NCBI GenBank assembly: GCA_963703125.1
Contig: OY969790.1
Coordinates: 620,001 to 684,000, forward strand
Length of the DNA: 64,000 bases
DNA from: MFD04716-140 sp963703125
Lineage (GTDB): Bacteria > Bacteroidota > Bacteroidia > Flavobacteriales > Flavobacteriaceae
Direction: 5' to 3'
The notes under the pieces were generated by a model. It had not been told where the DNA came from and made no database searches. It saw only the letters and a program-made list of their open reading frames with translations. The position numbers were made by a program, and so were the translations under genes. Of the stretch, positions 52,096-61,107 are shown piece after piece; the first letter of the stretch is position 1; the number at the start of each line of letters is the position of its first letter.

Positions 52096-53553
52096 ATGAA
52101 GCAAAGCCTTTGGATTCTTCTGCTTGTTTTAATTGTTGCCCTCCCAGCCATTGCGCAAGAAACTACCGCAACCGATACCGCACTTGCAACCCTAGAAGGT
52201 ACCGTAAATGTCCAAGATCATGCTGCTTCAACAGTGATAATCGCAAATCAGGGTTTCTCCATAAACAGTTTATGGAGGGGCATCTTGGGAATGGCGGTAT
52301 TGATTCTTATTTCATTTGTATGTAGTGCAAATCGCCGGGCCATCAATTGGAAAACGGTCGGCATTGGGCTGTCCCTTCAACTGCTGATCGCCATAGGTGT
52401 ATTAAAAGTGCCGGCAGTGCAATGGTTCTTCAACAAAATGGGGCAGGTTTTCGTAAGCATACTCGAATTTACAAAAGCGGGCAGCAAATTTTTGTTCGAA
52501 GGCCTTGTGGTAGATACTACTACTTTCGGCTATATTTTTGCTTTTCAGGTATTGCCCACCATCATTTTCTTTTCGGCGTTGACCTCCGTACTTTTTTATT
52601 TGGGGGTCATTCAAAAAGTTGTGAAGGCCATGGCTTGGCTGCTTTCAAAATCATTGGGTATTTCAGGTCCTGAAAGTTTGAGCGTTGCGGGCAATATATT
52701 CCTGGGACAGACCGAAGCCCCTTTATTGATAAAGGCGTATTTGGAAAAGATGAACCGATCGGAAATGTTGTTGGTCATGATCGGTGGCATGGCCACGGTC
52801 GCCGGTGCCGTATTGGCTGCCTATATTGGCTTCTTGGGCGGTGATGATCCCAAACTGCGACTTCAATTTGCAAAACATTTGTTGGCCGCATCGGTCATGG
52901 CAGCACCTGGGGCCATCGTGGTTTCCAAAATCCTATACCCACAGACAGAGGCCGTTAATACCGATGTGCATGTTTCAACGGAAAAGATAGGTTCCAATAT
53001 TTTGGATGCCATTGCCAACGGCACCACTGAAGGTTTAAAACTGGCCGTGAACGTGGGTGCCATGCTTTTGGTATTTGTGGCCTTCATTGCCATGCTAAAT
53101 GGGGTTTTGGGTTGGATAGGCGATTTGACCTCTTTAAACGATTGGATTGCGAACAATTCGGCGTACGATTCCTTTTCGCTCGAAGCCATCTTGGGAACCA
53201 TTTTTGCCCCTTTGATGTGGCTCATAGGGGTAGCAAAAGAAGATGTTATGCTCATGGGACAATTGTTGGGCATAAAATTGGCCGCAAGTGAATTTATAGG
53301 GTACATTCAATTGGCCGAACTAAAGGATGTCGCCACGGGCGCCCACCTGACCTTTAACAAATCGGTGATCATGGCGACCTATATGCTATGCGGATTTGCC
53401 AATTTTGCCTCCATCGGCATCCAAATTGGGGGCATTGGCTCGTTGGCCCCAAGTCAACGAAAAACGCTTTCAGAATTTGGATTGCGTGCCGTATTGGGCG
53501 GATCCATCGCTTCCTTACTTTCTGCTACCATTGCCGGTATGATCTTGGGATAA
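52096..53553 (+). CDS. NupC-type concentrative nucleoside transporter
   Basis: Ion-coupled nucleoside uptake (CNT family). The 485-aa membrane protein has an unusual secretory-like N-terminus (MKQSLWILLLVLIVALPAIAQ) with a polar stretch to residue 50, followed by the usual CNT helices. Conserved parts include GQTEAPLLIKAYLEKMNRSEM (first half: GQTEAPLLIKAY), MIGGMATVAGAVLAAYIGF-like MATVAGAVLAAY, SEFIGYIQL and CGFANFASIGIQIGG. It could supply substrates to the deoxynucleoside kinase and thyA salvage routes. Confidence 0.92.
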   Translation: MKQSLWILLLVLIVALPAIAQETTATDTALATLEGTVNVQDHAASTVIIANQGFSINSLWRGILGMAVLILISFVCSANRRAINWKTVGIGLSLQLLIAIGVLKVPAVQWFFNKMGQVFVSILEFTKAGSKFLFEGLVVDTTTFGYIFAFQVLPTIIFFSALTSVLFYLGVIQKVVKAMAWLLSKSLGISGPESLSVAGNIFLGQTEAPLLIKAYLEKMNRSEMLLVMIGGMATVAGAVLAAYIGFLGGDDPKLRLQFAKHLLAASVMAAPGAIVVSKILYPQTEAVNTDVHVSTEKIGSNILDAIANGTTEGLKLAVNVGAMLLVFVAFIAMLNGVLGWIGDLTSLNDWIANNSAYDSFSLEAILGTIFAPLMWLIGVAKEDVMLMGQLLGIKLAASEFIGYIQLAELKDVATGAHLTFNKSVIMATYMLCGFANFASIGIQIGGIGSLAPSQRKTLSEFGLRAVLGGSIASLLSATIAGMILG

Positions 53554-53639
53554 TTTCAAAATTTGGCTTTATTCTTCGTTGATAATTATTGATAAGTGGG
53601 AAAGATTTATTCTTCTAAAAAGTACTTCTTTGATTAATT

Positions 53640-55043
53640 TTGATTAGGCTATTTTACCAATTATTACATATATCCAATTGTTATGTGGCATTTGAAAAAA
53701 AATCGGGGGTGAAAGATTATTATTGCATAGAATTAAAATTTAAGGACAATGGAATTTCCGAAAAAACTTTTCATTCACATTTATACGTTTCTGACAAAGA
53801 AATGTATTTCCAAATAATTGATAATGAACCGAATTCTCAGATTGATAGAAATTTTTCAATATCTGGAGCTTTAGGTCCTCTTGAGGATAAGTTGGAAATC
53901 ATTGGTACAGAAGTATCACTATGCTTTGATAAGAGTAGAATTTACAAAATGACATCTTTCCAGACTAACCACCAAAACACCTATTTTACAATTTACGTCA
54001 GTAAGATTGCATTAATATTTCCAAATAAATATCAAGAATTTGTAAATCAAGGAACAGCTTTTTTAAATGGCAATGGTTTAAAGGTTGTAAATACTTTCTA
54101 CTCGTTTTTTTCCAATCTTAAAGATAAAAATGTTTTTTCAATATCACATATGAATGGTATGTCCGACTTTCACTTAACGGATAAACTAACTTTCAGACCA
54201 GAATTGAATTTTTCAAATAACGAAAAAAGAGGAAGTAAAAATTTTACTGTAGAAAAAATACCGACAATAAGCTATCAATTCCAAGAATTGGAATTTGAAC
54301 AAGTTAAAAGTAGGATAAACATCATTTGTAATTTTTTATCTTTCTGCTTTGGCATTAGAATTATAGCAGATAAAATAGTTTACAGAACTAAAAAAGATAT
54401 TCTTGTATACCGAGATACGTCGCCAAACAATAAAACGTTTGTATCTGATTTTTCTATGGTGTTTCCGCTTTTAGAACATAACTACAATATTCAAAGAATT
54501 TTAAAAACAAAATGGTTTGATAATTACATTCTAAAAAAGGATAAATTTGATAAAGCTATTGACAACTATCTACATTCAAGAGAGGTAAATTTAGCATCCT
54601 CTTTTTTATTACTGTTCAATATTATAGAGATTTTTAATCAAAAACAGGAAATAGAGAATTTTGCCTTTGACAACACTAAAGACGAAAATTTTGACAAAGC
54701 ATTTGATTTAATTTCTTCGTCATTGACTAATAAAGCTGATAAAGAATTACTTCGGGATAAATGGCTTGGCATCAAAAATAAAATGGAAATAAAACCGATG
54801 AAAAGTCCCTTAGAGGAGACGCTTTTATCAAATAACATTAACGCATTGGAATTTGGATACGCCTTTACTCAATTAAAAAAAACAAGAGATAAATTAACGC
54901 ACGGAAGTATTAGTTCAATCAATGAAAAGAATTTAAAATCTCAAATGTACAGTTTGAGAAAAATTACATTGAGCTTAATTTTAGCCCATTTGGGATTAAA
55001 AGGTTACCTAAAAACGCCACATATAAGCGTATATAGTTCATAG
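53640..55043 (+). CDS. AT-rich HEPN-like protein, possible ApeA-type abortive infection protein
   Basis: A 467-aa protein I do not recognise with certainty. The first 270 residues look beta-rich (YYCIELKFKDNG, NQGTAFLNGNGLKVV), the last 200 are helical and carry KTRDKLTHGSI, with Arg416-x4-His421, the RxxxxH pattern of HEPN ribonucleases. This two-part plan and length resemble ApeA-type HEPN defence proteins. The gene is far more AT-rich than its neighbours, and lies between nupC and thyA, which suggests horizontal insertion. The start is uncertain: TTG 53640 is the first codon available, GTG 53685 and ATG 53802 are alternatives. Confidence 0.6.
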   Translation: MIRLFYQLLHISNCYVAFEKKSGVKDYYCIELKFKDNGISEKTFHSHLYVSDKEMYFQIIDNEPNSQIDRNFSISGALGPLEDKLEIIGTEVSLCFDKSRIYKMTSFQTNHQNTYFTIYVSKIALIFPNKYQEFVNQGTAFLNGNGLKVVNTFYSFFSNLKDKNVFSISHMNGMSDFHLTDKLTFRPELNFSNNEKRGSKNFTVEKIPTISYQFQELEFEQVKSRINIICNFLSFCFGIRIIADKIVYRTKKDILVYRDTSPNNKTFVSDFSMVFPLLEHNYNIQRILKTKWFDNYILKKDKFDKAIDNYLHSREVNLASSFLLLFNIIEIFNQKQEIENFAFDNTKDENFDKAFDLISSSLTNKADKELLRDKWLGIKNKMEIKPMKSPLEETLLSNNINALEFGYAFTQLKKTRDKLTHGSISSINEKNLKSQMYSLRKITLSLILAHLGLKGYLKTPHISVYSS

Positions 55044-55104
55044 CTAATTAGTTGCTTAAACCAATTAAAATCATGTTTTCAAGGCCACTAAGATTATAAA
55101 ATAT

Positions 55105-55929
55105 ATGAAACAATATCACGATTTATTAAAACATGTACTTGCCACGGGCAACCAAAAAGGGGATCGCACGGGAACCGGGACTATTAGCGTTTTTGGCTAT
55201 CAAATGCGCTTTGACCTCAGCGAGGGGTTCCCCATGGTCACAACCAAAAAACTGCATTTAAAGTCCATCGTTTATGAATTGCTATGGTTCTTGAAAGGAG
55301 ATACCAATATCAACTACCTGCAGGAGAACGGGGTACGCATTTGGAACGAGTGGGCCGATGAAAATGGCAATCTGGGACCGGTGTACGGCCACCAATGGCG
55401 CAACTGGAACAATGATGAAATTGACCAAATAAAGGAAATAGTACATTCGTTAAAGAACAACCCCAACAGTAGGCGCATGCTGGTTTCGGCGTGGAACCCA
55501 AGCGTTCTGCCCGACACTTCAAAATCTTTTTCGGAAAATGTCGCGAACGGTAAGGCGGCCTTGCCCCCATGCCATGCTTTTTTTCAATTTTACGTGGCCG
55601 ATGGAAAATTATCATGCCAACTGTATCAGCGAAGTGCCGATATATTTTTGGGAGTCCCCTTCAATATTGCCTCGTATGCGCTGTTCACTATGATGATGGC
55701 GCAAGTATGCGATTTGGAAGCAGGTGAATTTATCCACTCATTTGGGGATGCGCACATCTACAATAACCACATGGAACAGGTAGAACTGCAGTTGAGCCGT
55801 GAACCAAGACCCTTGCCCAAAATGGTCCTAAACCCTAAAGTGAAAGATATATTCGATTTTAAATTTGAGGATTTTACTTTGCAGGATTACAACCCACATC
55901 CCCACATCAAAGGAATGGTAGCTATTTAA
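55105..55929 (+). CDS. thyA: Thymidylate synthase
   Basis: Methylates dUMP to dTMP with methylene-THF. The 274-aa protein has GDRTGTGTISVFG, TTKKLHLKSIVYELLWFL (in parts), VYGHQWRNW, the active-site Cys in ALPPCHAFFQFY near residue 155, RSADIFLGVPFNIASYA and the C-terminal YNPHPHIKGMVAI. Ends in a strong bidirectional hairpin. folA, which regenerates the folate cofactor it oxidises, lies 2 kb downstream. Confidence 0.98.
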   Translation: MKQYHDLLKHVLATGNQKGDRTGTGTISVFGYQMRFDLSEGFPMVTTKKLHLKSIVYELLWFLKGDTNINYLQENGVRIWNEWADENGNLGPVYGHQWRNWNNDEIDQIKEIVHSLKNNPNSRRMLVSAWNPSVLPDTSKSFSENVANGKAALPPCHAFFQFYVADGKLSCQLYQRSADIFLGVPFNIASYALFTMMMAQVCDLEAGEFIHSFGDAHIYNNHMEQVELQLSREPRPLPKMVLNPKVKDIFDFKFEDFTLQDYNPHPHIKGMVAI

Positions 55930-55940
55930 AACCTGTCAAA

Positions 55941-55976
55941 AAAAAAGCCCGAAAGTCAAAACTTTCGGGCTTTTTT
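55941..55976. terminator. Bidirectional terminator after thyA
   Basis: Perfect 16-bp stem (AAAAAAGCCCGAAAGT with its exact inverse) and CAAA loop. T runs on both strands; it serves thyA (plus) and the E-set gene (minus). Confidence 0.92.
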
Positions 55977-55992
55977 AATTTCTTTTGAACGC

Positions 55993-56289
55993 TTATAATT
56001 CAATAACTGCATTTTCAGCACCAGCATACTCGTTCCACTGATAACGATCAGCTTCAGCCTCGTTTACATAGGTACCGTCTATTAAATATCTGAATTCATA
56101 CGTGTTCTCTTTTGCCAACTCCAACGTTCCTTTGAACGTTCCGTTTTTCAATTTTCTCAAAGTGCTCCCTTTTGGATTCCAATTGTTGAAATCACCAACA
56201 ACTGCCACTTTTTTTGCATCTTCTGCAGGTACTGTAAAGGTTACCTTACATACCGGTTTACTTTTTAAATACTGTTTTGCGATAGCCAT
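55993..56289 (-). CDS. Small early-set (CBM48/AMPK-type) glycogen-binding-like protein
   Basis: A 98-aa single-domain protein. KVTFTVPAEDAKKVAVVGDF, NNWNPKGSTLRKL and FRYLIDGTYVNEAEADRY form the early-set fold of isoamylases and AMPK beta subunits. A stand-alone domain like this binds carbohydrate or is a regulatory partner; there is no catalytic part. It has its own promoter. No starch or glycogen genes lie nearby. Confidence 0.9.
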   Translation of the reverse strand: MAIAKQYLKSKPVCKVTFTVPAEDAKKVAVVGDFNNWNPKGSTLRKLKNGTFKGTLELAKENTYEFRYLIDGTYVNEAEADRYQWNEYAGAENAVIEL

Positions 56290-56313
56290 AACATATTAGA
56301 TTTAAATTCTCAG

Positions 56314-56345
56314 CAAAATTACTGCATTAAAGTCCTCATTTACAA
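56314..56345 (-). promoter_or_regulatory. Promoter of the E-set protein gene
   Basis: On the minus strand TTG (56345-56343), a 21-bp spacer and TAATTTTG (56321-56314) fit the Bacteroidota consensus, about 25 bp before the ATG. Confidence 0.65.
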
Positions 56346-56439
56346 TGACTAACACATTTTTGTGATTTTCTCAAATTATTGGCAACATTTAAGCGGGTAT
56401 TGATAATATTAATAGGATATTTTTTGACAATGTTGATTT

Positions 56440-57558
56440 TTAACTTCTAGATTTTAGAATTTCAATAATGCTATATACATCATTTTCAGTATTATAAAAA
56501 TGAAAACTAAATCGTATTCCTTTTCCCCGTTGCGCACATACCACTTTTTCTTTCGATACGTACTCAAATAACCGGTCATCGCCCTTTATATTAAAAATGG
56601 TACTGTGATCCTTTCTTTCAATTACATCATCATTTAAAAGTCCAAGGCCTGCAAATTCCTTTTTTGCCTTTGCCGAAATCATTTGGTTATGTTCCGTAAT
56701 TTTTGCCATTCCAATTTCGGCCAGAAAATCAAGTGCGTATTTTAAACTTCCAAAATTGAGCGTGTCCAAATGTCCAGGTTCAAAGTGTTTGACAAAACGG
56801 GCCGTGTGTCTTAAGGCCATGTTCGCATTGACCGTATTGCACCCAATTGCCTTCACCTTAAATCGCTCAATGACATGTTCTTTAAAGAGCAAAAAACCAT
56901 TTCCGTAACCGGCCAATAGCCATTTATAGGCACTGGCCCCCAGAACATCTATACCCGAATCCTTAAAATCAATGGCTTGCATTCCACAGAATTGCGTGCC
57001 GTCCGCAATGATTATCAAATCGGGAAATTCAAGCTTCACTTTTTTTAGAAAATCCAGATCGATCTTGATTCCGTTTTGCCATTGTACCAGACTTAGGGCC
57101 AAAACCGAAATGTTTCCCTTTCTTAACTTCTCCCATATATTTTCCTCCAAAGAGGCATCAATTTTGGCATAGGAAACGGGAAACCCCCTATCCTCAAAAG
57201 GCCAATTGACAGATGGGTAATCGTTATCCAACAACAATACCCGAGTAGCACCGGGCAACCCTTCCAATAAAAAATTGAGCCCAACGGAGAAATTCTGGAC
57301 CAACGCAACATTTTCGCTGTCACAATTGAAAAATTGGGCAACGGTTCGCCTTGTCTCCGGTATAACGGTCTGTGTAGCACTGAACTTCATTTGACTTCCG
57401 CCGTTCAAATAATCAAGGTCATGTTGCCTTCGCCATTCCAAAAGGCCTTTGTGCATAAGTCCGGTCCCAGCCGTATTGGCATAAATACAATTTTGTAGTA
57501 CAGGAAAATCATTGGAATGGATTCGCATGGAATATGGATTTAATATATTTTGATTCAT
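56440..57558 (-). CDS. Class V-fold pyridoxal-phosphate enzyme
   Basis: A 372-aa aminotransferase class V/cysteine desulfurase-fold protein. YANTAGTGLM is the N-terminal signature, NFSVGLNFLLEGLPG includes the phosphate-binding part, ADGTQFCGMQAID contains the PLP Asp, and GASAYKWLLAGYGNG carries the PLP Lys. A short conserved C-terminal domain starts at ERKDHSTIFN. It could be a desulfurase, selenocysteine lyase or aminotransferase; no cysteine in the active-site loop position is obvious, so the reaction is left open. An alternative start is ATG 57528. Divergent from the 2TM gene. Confidence 0.85.
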   Translation of the reverse strand: MNQNILNPYSMRIHSNDFPVLQNCIYANTAGTGLMHKGLLEWRRQHDLDYLNGGSQMKFSATQTVIPETRRTVAQFFNCDSENVALVQNFSVGLNFLLEGLPGATRVLLLDNDYPSVNWPFEDRGFPVSYAKIDASLEENIWEKLRKGNISVLALSLVQWQNGIKIDLDFLKKVKLEFPDLIIIADGTQFCGMQAIDFKDSGIDVLGASAYKWLLAGYGNGFLLFKEHVIERFKVKAIGCNTVNANMALRHTARFVKHFEPGHLDTLNFGSLKYALDFLAEIGMAKITEHNQMISAKAKKEFAGLGLLNDDVIERKDHSTIFNIKGDDRLFEYVSKEKVVCAQRGKGIRFSFHFYNTENDVYSIIEILKSRS

Positions 57559-57588
57559 GTATCTTTGTAGGTAAAGATACTTTATAGG

Positions 57589-57975
57589 ATGTTTTCCAAG
57601 AATAAAATCAAACCTGAAATTGATCTACACCAACATGAACTGCTGGAAAATGCCCATGCCCGTATCAAACAAAAAAAGAGACTTTTTGCCCACTTTGTGA
57701 TCTTTCTAATCGGAAGCGTTTTTTTGGTCCTTGTCAATAAAATATTAAAATACGGTGAAACCTATGATTGGTTTGTTTGGGCCATTACTTTTTGGGCGTT
57801 TCTGTTTGTGATCCATGCCTTTAATGTTTTTGTAACCCAAAAATTCATGGGACAGGATTGGGAAAGGTCGCAACGCGAAAAACTGGTCGCCAAACAAAAG
57901 AAGCGAATTGCCGAGATTCAAAAGGAAATAGAGACCGAATTTCCCCTATCCCAGATCAATAAAAAAAAAGAGTAG
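57589..57975 (+). CDS. 2TM domain membrane protein
   Basis: A 128-aa protein with a charged N-terminus, two transmembrane helices (FAHFVIFLIGSVFLVLVNKI and FVWAITFWAFLFVIHAFNVFV, given in trimmed form as 34-54 and 64-84), and a highly charged C-terminal coiled-coil-like tail. It matches the small 2TM family of Bacteroidota, sometimes fused to or near histidine kinases and often near folA. Its stop codon overlaps the folA start by one base. Confidence 0.82.
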   Translation: MFSKNKIKPEIDLHQHELLENAHARIKQKKRLFAHFVIFLIGSVFLVLVNKILKYGETYDWFVWAITFWAFLFVIHAFNVFVTQKFMGQDWERSQREKLVAKQKKRIAEIQKEIETEFPLSQINKKKE

Positions 57976-58469
57976 TGCGCACCATAACCCTGATCGCAGC
58001 GGCTGCTGAAAACAATGCACTTGGCAAGGACAATGAATTGCTGTGGCACTTGCCCGATGATTTTAAACGTTTTAAAAAACTGACTTCGGGGCACAAGATC
58101 ATTATGGGCCGAAAAACATTCGAAACATTTCCCAAACCTTTGCCCAACCGCATCCATATTATTATTACCCGCGACAAGAATTATAAAGTCTCCCATCCCG
58201 ATTGTATTGTTGTACATTCAATCAATGAAGCTTTGAATTGTGTCGATACCACGGAATCCGCATTTATTATCGGTGGAGGGGAAATATATAAACAGGGGGA
58301 GGAATTTTCCAATAAAATTGAATTGACCCGCGTGCATGCCTCTTTTGAAGCGGATGCCTTTTTTCCGGAAATTGATTTAGAAGTTTGGGATTTAATAGAG
58401 GAAGCATATCATCCCAAAGATGACAGACACCTATATGATTTTACCTATTTGACTTATTTGAGAAAGTAA
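57975..58469 (+). CDS. folA: Dihydrofolate reductase
   Basis: NADPH-dependent reduction of dihydrofolate to tetrahydrofolate. The 164-aa protein has LIAAAAENNALGKDNELLWHLPDD (first part LIAAAAENNALG), the catalytic-loop Trp/Pro segment LLWHLPDDF, MGRKTFETF with the NADPH-binding Arg-Lys, and IIGGGEIYKQ. The start is GTG at 57975, overlapping the last base of the 2TM stop codon, so translation of the two is coupled. Confidence 0.96.
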   Translation: MRTITLIAAAAENNALGKDNELLWHLPDDFKRFKKLTSGHKIIMGRKTFETFPKPLPNRIHIIITRDKNYKVSHPDCIVVHSINEALNCVDTTESAFIIGGGEIYKQGEEFSNKIELTRVHASFEADAFFPEIDLEVWDLIEEAYHPKDDRHLYDFTYLTYLRK

Positions 58470-58521
58470 ATCTTACCTCCCAAATTGGGCAAACGCTACT
58501 TAAATTGTCTTTCCACTCTTA

Positions 58522-59310
58522 CTAAAAATCCAAATAGGAGACATTGGCATAGGGATCCACATCAATAACCAGTGACTTTAAAGTAACGGTATCCAAATTG
58601 CTATAAAATTGATGCTTGCCCAGAATGCCCGAAGTATTGATCAAATCATTTTTCTCTAAAACCGATTTCGTCTGTTTAGCTACAGCCTCTCCAGAGTCAA
58701 TAATTTTTACGTTTTCGGGTAGGATTTCCTTTAAAATCGGAATCAAATAGGGATAATGCGTACAGCCTAGGACCAAATAGTCGATTCCTGCTTTTATCAT
58801 GGGATCCAAATAGTTCCGCAGCAGCGCTTTTGTTTCCTTTGAACTGCTTTTGCCTTGCTCAATCAATGCTACCAAACCTGTACCCTCTTGTTCCATAATT
58901 CGGATGCCGCTTGCATGATTTTCCGCCGTACTATGAAATAAACCACTGGACAGTGTTCCCTTTGTAGCCAAAATTCCAACGGTTTTGGATTTGGACTGCA
59001 AAGCTGCTGGCTTTATGGCAGGTTCTATGCCTATAATAGGTATTTCATAGGTGGCCCGAAGCATTGAAATGGCATTTGTTGTAGCCGTATTGCATGCCAC
59101 CACAATTATTTTACAATTTTGGCTTAGCAAGTACTCCGTATTTTTTATACTAAGTTTTACTATTTCTTCCTTCGCCTTTTCACCATAAGGGGCATTTTTA
59201 CTGTCTGCCAAATAGATCGTATTTTCGTTGGGAAGCAGCATCTGGATTTCCTTCCAAATAGAAGTACCTCCAACGCCAGAATCAAAAATGCCAATAGGCC
59301 GATCGTTCAT
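58522..59310 (-). CDS. murI: Glutamate racemase
   Basis: Makes D-glutamate for peptidoglycan. The 262-aa protein starts (ATG 59310) with PIGIFDSGVGGTS, and shows the two catalytic cysteines in VVACNTATTNA (about residue 75) and LGCTHYPYL (about residue 186). A longer frame to 59376 would overlap the upstream pafA stop and is not supported. Thirteen bases separate it from pafA. Confidence 0.96.
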   Translation of the reverse strand: MNDRPIGIFDSGVGGTSIWKEIQMLLPNENTIYLADSKNAPYGEKAKEEIVKLSIKNTEYLLSQNCKIIVVACNTATTNAISMLRATYEIPIIGIEPAIKPAALQSKSKTVGILATKGTLSSGLFHSTAENHASGIRIMEQEGTGLVALIEQGKSSSKETKALLRNYLDPMIKAGIDYLVLGCTHYPYLIPILKEILPENVKIIDSGEAVAKQTKSVLEKNDLINTSGILGKHQFYSNLDTVTLKSLVIDVDPYANVSYLDF

Positions 59311-59323
59311 TGCAGTATGTTCT

Positions 59324-60994
59324 TTATTCCAAAACTTCCGAAATGGGCCTACCGGTAGTTCCGTTAGGAAATGCAATGCCCAGTAAGGAGGCTATTGTTG
59401 GCGCGATGTCCGGGATTTCTGTTCTAGCGGTTGTACTGCCCTTTTTTATCCCTTTTCCATAAAATAGCAAAGGTGAGTGCGTATCATAAATATACGGAGA
59501 CCCATGGGTGGAACCTGTTCTTGAATAACCTATAAATCCTGGTCTCATCACCCAAAGTATGTCACCAGATCTTTTTTGGTTGTACCCATTTTGCAGAATG
59601 TGCGGAATGCCCTCAGTATATTCATACTGCCACATCTGGTGTCCGGTATAAACACGGTCCACATTTGGATATGAAAGTAGTTCCTTGGCTATGGTTTCTT
59701 CAACTTCCGCCGAATTCATGTCCAAATTTTTCAGAACTGCCTGATCCAAGAACAACTGATTGTTGGAAGAATTCTTTATCAATTCCGCTGAACCATATGT
59801 ATATTTCAGAAATTCCTCCATTTTGGACTTCATTTCCTTACCATCAATGTATCCTGCCGGTATTTTTTGATCTTTTAAATAGGCAGGTACATCTATTGCC
59901 GCGTGATCAGCGGTCAAAAAAACCGTATATTCTCCTTCACCTACCCTTTTGTCAATTACTTTGAACAATTGCGCCAAAGACTGATCAAGACGTATGTAGG
60001 TATCTTGAACTTCTTTCGAATTTACTCCAAACATATGACCCACATAATCAGTACTGGAAAAACTTATGGCTAAAAAGTCTGTATTTGAATCGGATCCCAA
60101 ACTTTCGGCTTCCAATGCCGCAATCGCAAAATCTGCAACAAGGTTATTGCCAAAAGCGGTTGATTTTAATAGGTCATACTTAGAATTGGCCTCCCACAAA
60201 TTTGGTAAATCATGCGGAAAAACTGGTATACTCTCACCATCGAACAGGCCTTCATAAGCGTTGTTATCAGAACCGCTTTCAAGATACGTATTCAAATTTT
60301 TTAAGGTCGTCCATGGTTTTTTGTATTGATCCACGGAGCGGGTCGCATTAAAATCCTGTACCCATTTGGGAAGTTCTGACATGTAGTAAGAACTGGTAAT
60401 CCAGTTGCCTTCATCCTTTCCTTGAAACCAGTAGGCCGCATTGGCAGTATGCCCACCAGGAAGCACAGCACCTCTATCTTTTAAAGAAATTGCAATCGTT
60501 TTTCCCCTCATTTGGGTATGAAGACGCAACTCGTCCGTAATAGTGGTCGTCTGCATTCTGTGAGGGGACATTTTACCCGCTTCTGTCGGCGTGCCTACTG
60601 AATTATAATCGTCGTCAGCTGCACAATATACCGACTTGTTCAACTCTTTATCATACCAATCATTTCCTATTACCCCATGTGTTGCAGGCGTAGTACCGGT
60701 GTAAACGGACGCATGCCCTGGTCCGGTGCTAGTAGGTGCATAATTAAAATGATTGTTCTTGCAGTTAAAGCCTTGGTTCACCAGTCTCTTAAACCCTCCC
60801 TCTTCAAAGTGGTTCCAAAATCGGGTTATATAATCATAGCGCATTTGATCCACAATAATCCCAACAACCAGTTTGGGTGAGGCACGCAAAATAGGATCTA
60901 TGTCCTCTTTTGATTTTTTTTGACCTATTGATAGCGATGGTATAAAACCAATCAAAACAAAATAAAACAACAATTGTAAACTTTTTCTTTTCAT
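59324..60994 (-). CDS. PafA-type periplasmic alkaline phosphatase
   Basis: A secreted phosphate-monoester hydrolase of the alkaline phosphatase superfamily. A signal peptide MKRKSLQLLFYFVLIGFI precedes the mature part when started at 60994. The nucleophile is Thr in NYAPTSTGPGHASVYTG near residue 85, with IVDQMRYDYITRFWNHFE (upstream Asp), STDYVGHMFGVNS and LTADHAAIDVPA supplying metal ligands. Its 556 aa and the long C-terminal region fit PafA of Flavobacteria, a high-activity phosphatase independent of calcium-free phosphate control in the known member. It probably shares a transcript with murI. Confidence 0.92.
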   Translation of the reverse strand: MKRKSLQLLFYFVLIGFIPSLSIGQKKSKEDIDPILRASPKLVVGIIVDQMRYDYITRFWNHFEEGGFKRLVNQGFNCKNNHFNYAPTSTGPGHASVYTGTTPATHGVIGNDWYDKELNKSVYCAADDDYNSVGTPTEAGKMSPHRMQTTTITDELRLHTQMRGKTIAISLKDRGAVLPGGHTANAAYWFQGKDEGNWITSSYYMSELPKWVQDFNATRSVDQYKKPWTTLKNLNTYLESGSDNNAYEGLFDGESIPVFPHDLPNLWEANSKYDLLKSTAFGNNLVADFAIAALEAESLGSDSNTDFLAISFSSTDYVGHMFGVNSKEVQDTYIRLDQSLAQLFKVIDKRVGEGEYTVFLTADHAAIDVPAYLKDQKIPAGYIDGKEMKSKMEEFLKYTYGSAELIKNSSNNQLFLDQAVLKNLDMNSAEVEETIAKELLSYPNVDRVYTGHQMWQYEYTEGIPHILQNGYNQKRSGDILWVMRPGFIGYSRTGSTHGSPYIYDTHSPLLFYGKGIKKGSTTARTEIPDIAPTIASLLGIAFPNGTTGRPISEVLE

Positions 60995-61107
60995 GTATAT
61001 ATTTCTTGAAAGCACAAAAATATAGAAATAAAGGTTTTAAAGTTTAATGGAAGGTTAAAAGACCACCTTTATTGTTATTTTTACGGCAAGAAATTTATCT
61101 TTAACCA

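Noticed and set aside
53640..55043. A complete multi-gene defence island at the HEPN-like gene
   Set aside because: Only this one gene is unusual; both neighbours are housekeeping genes and no antitoxin, nuclease or helicase partner is adjacent.
59311..59376. Longer N-terminus of murI overlapping pafA
   Set aside because: Overlaps the pafA stop and lies outside the MurI family alignment; ATG 59310 gives the usual start.
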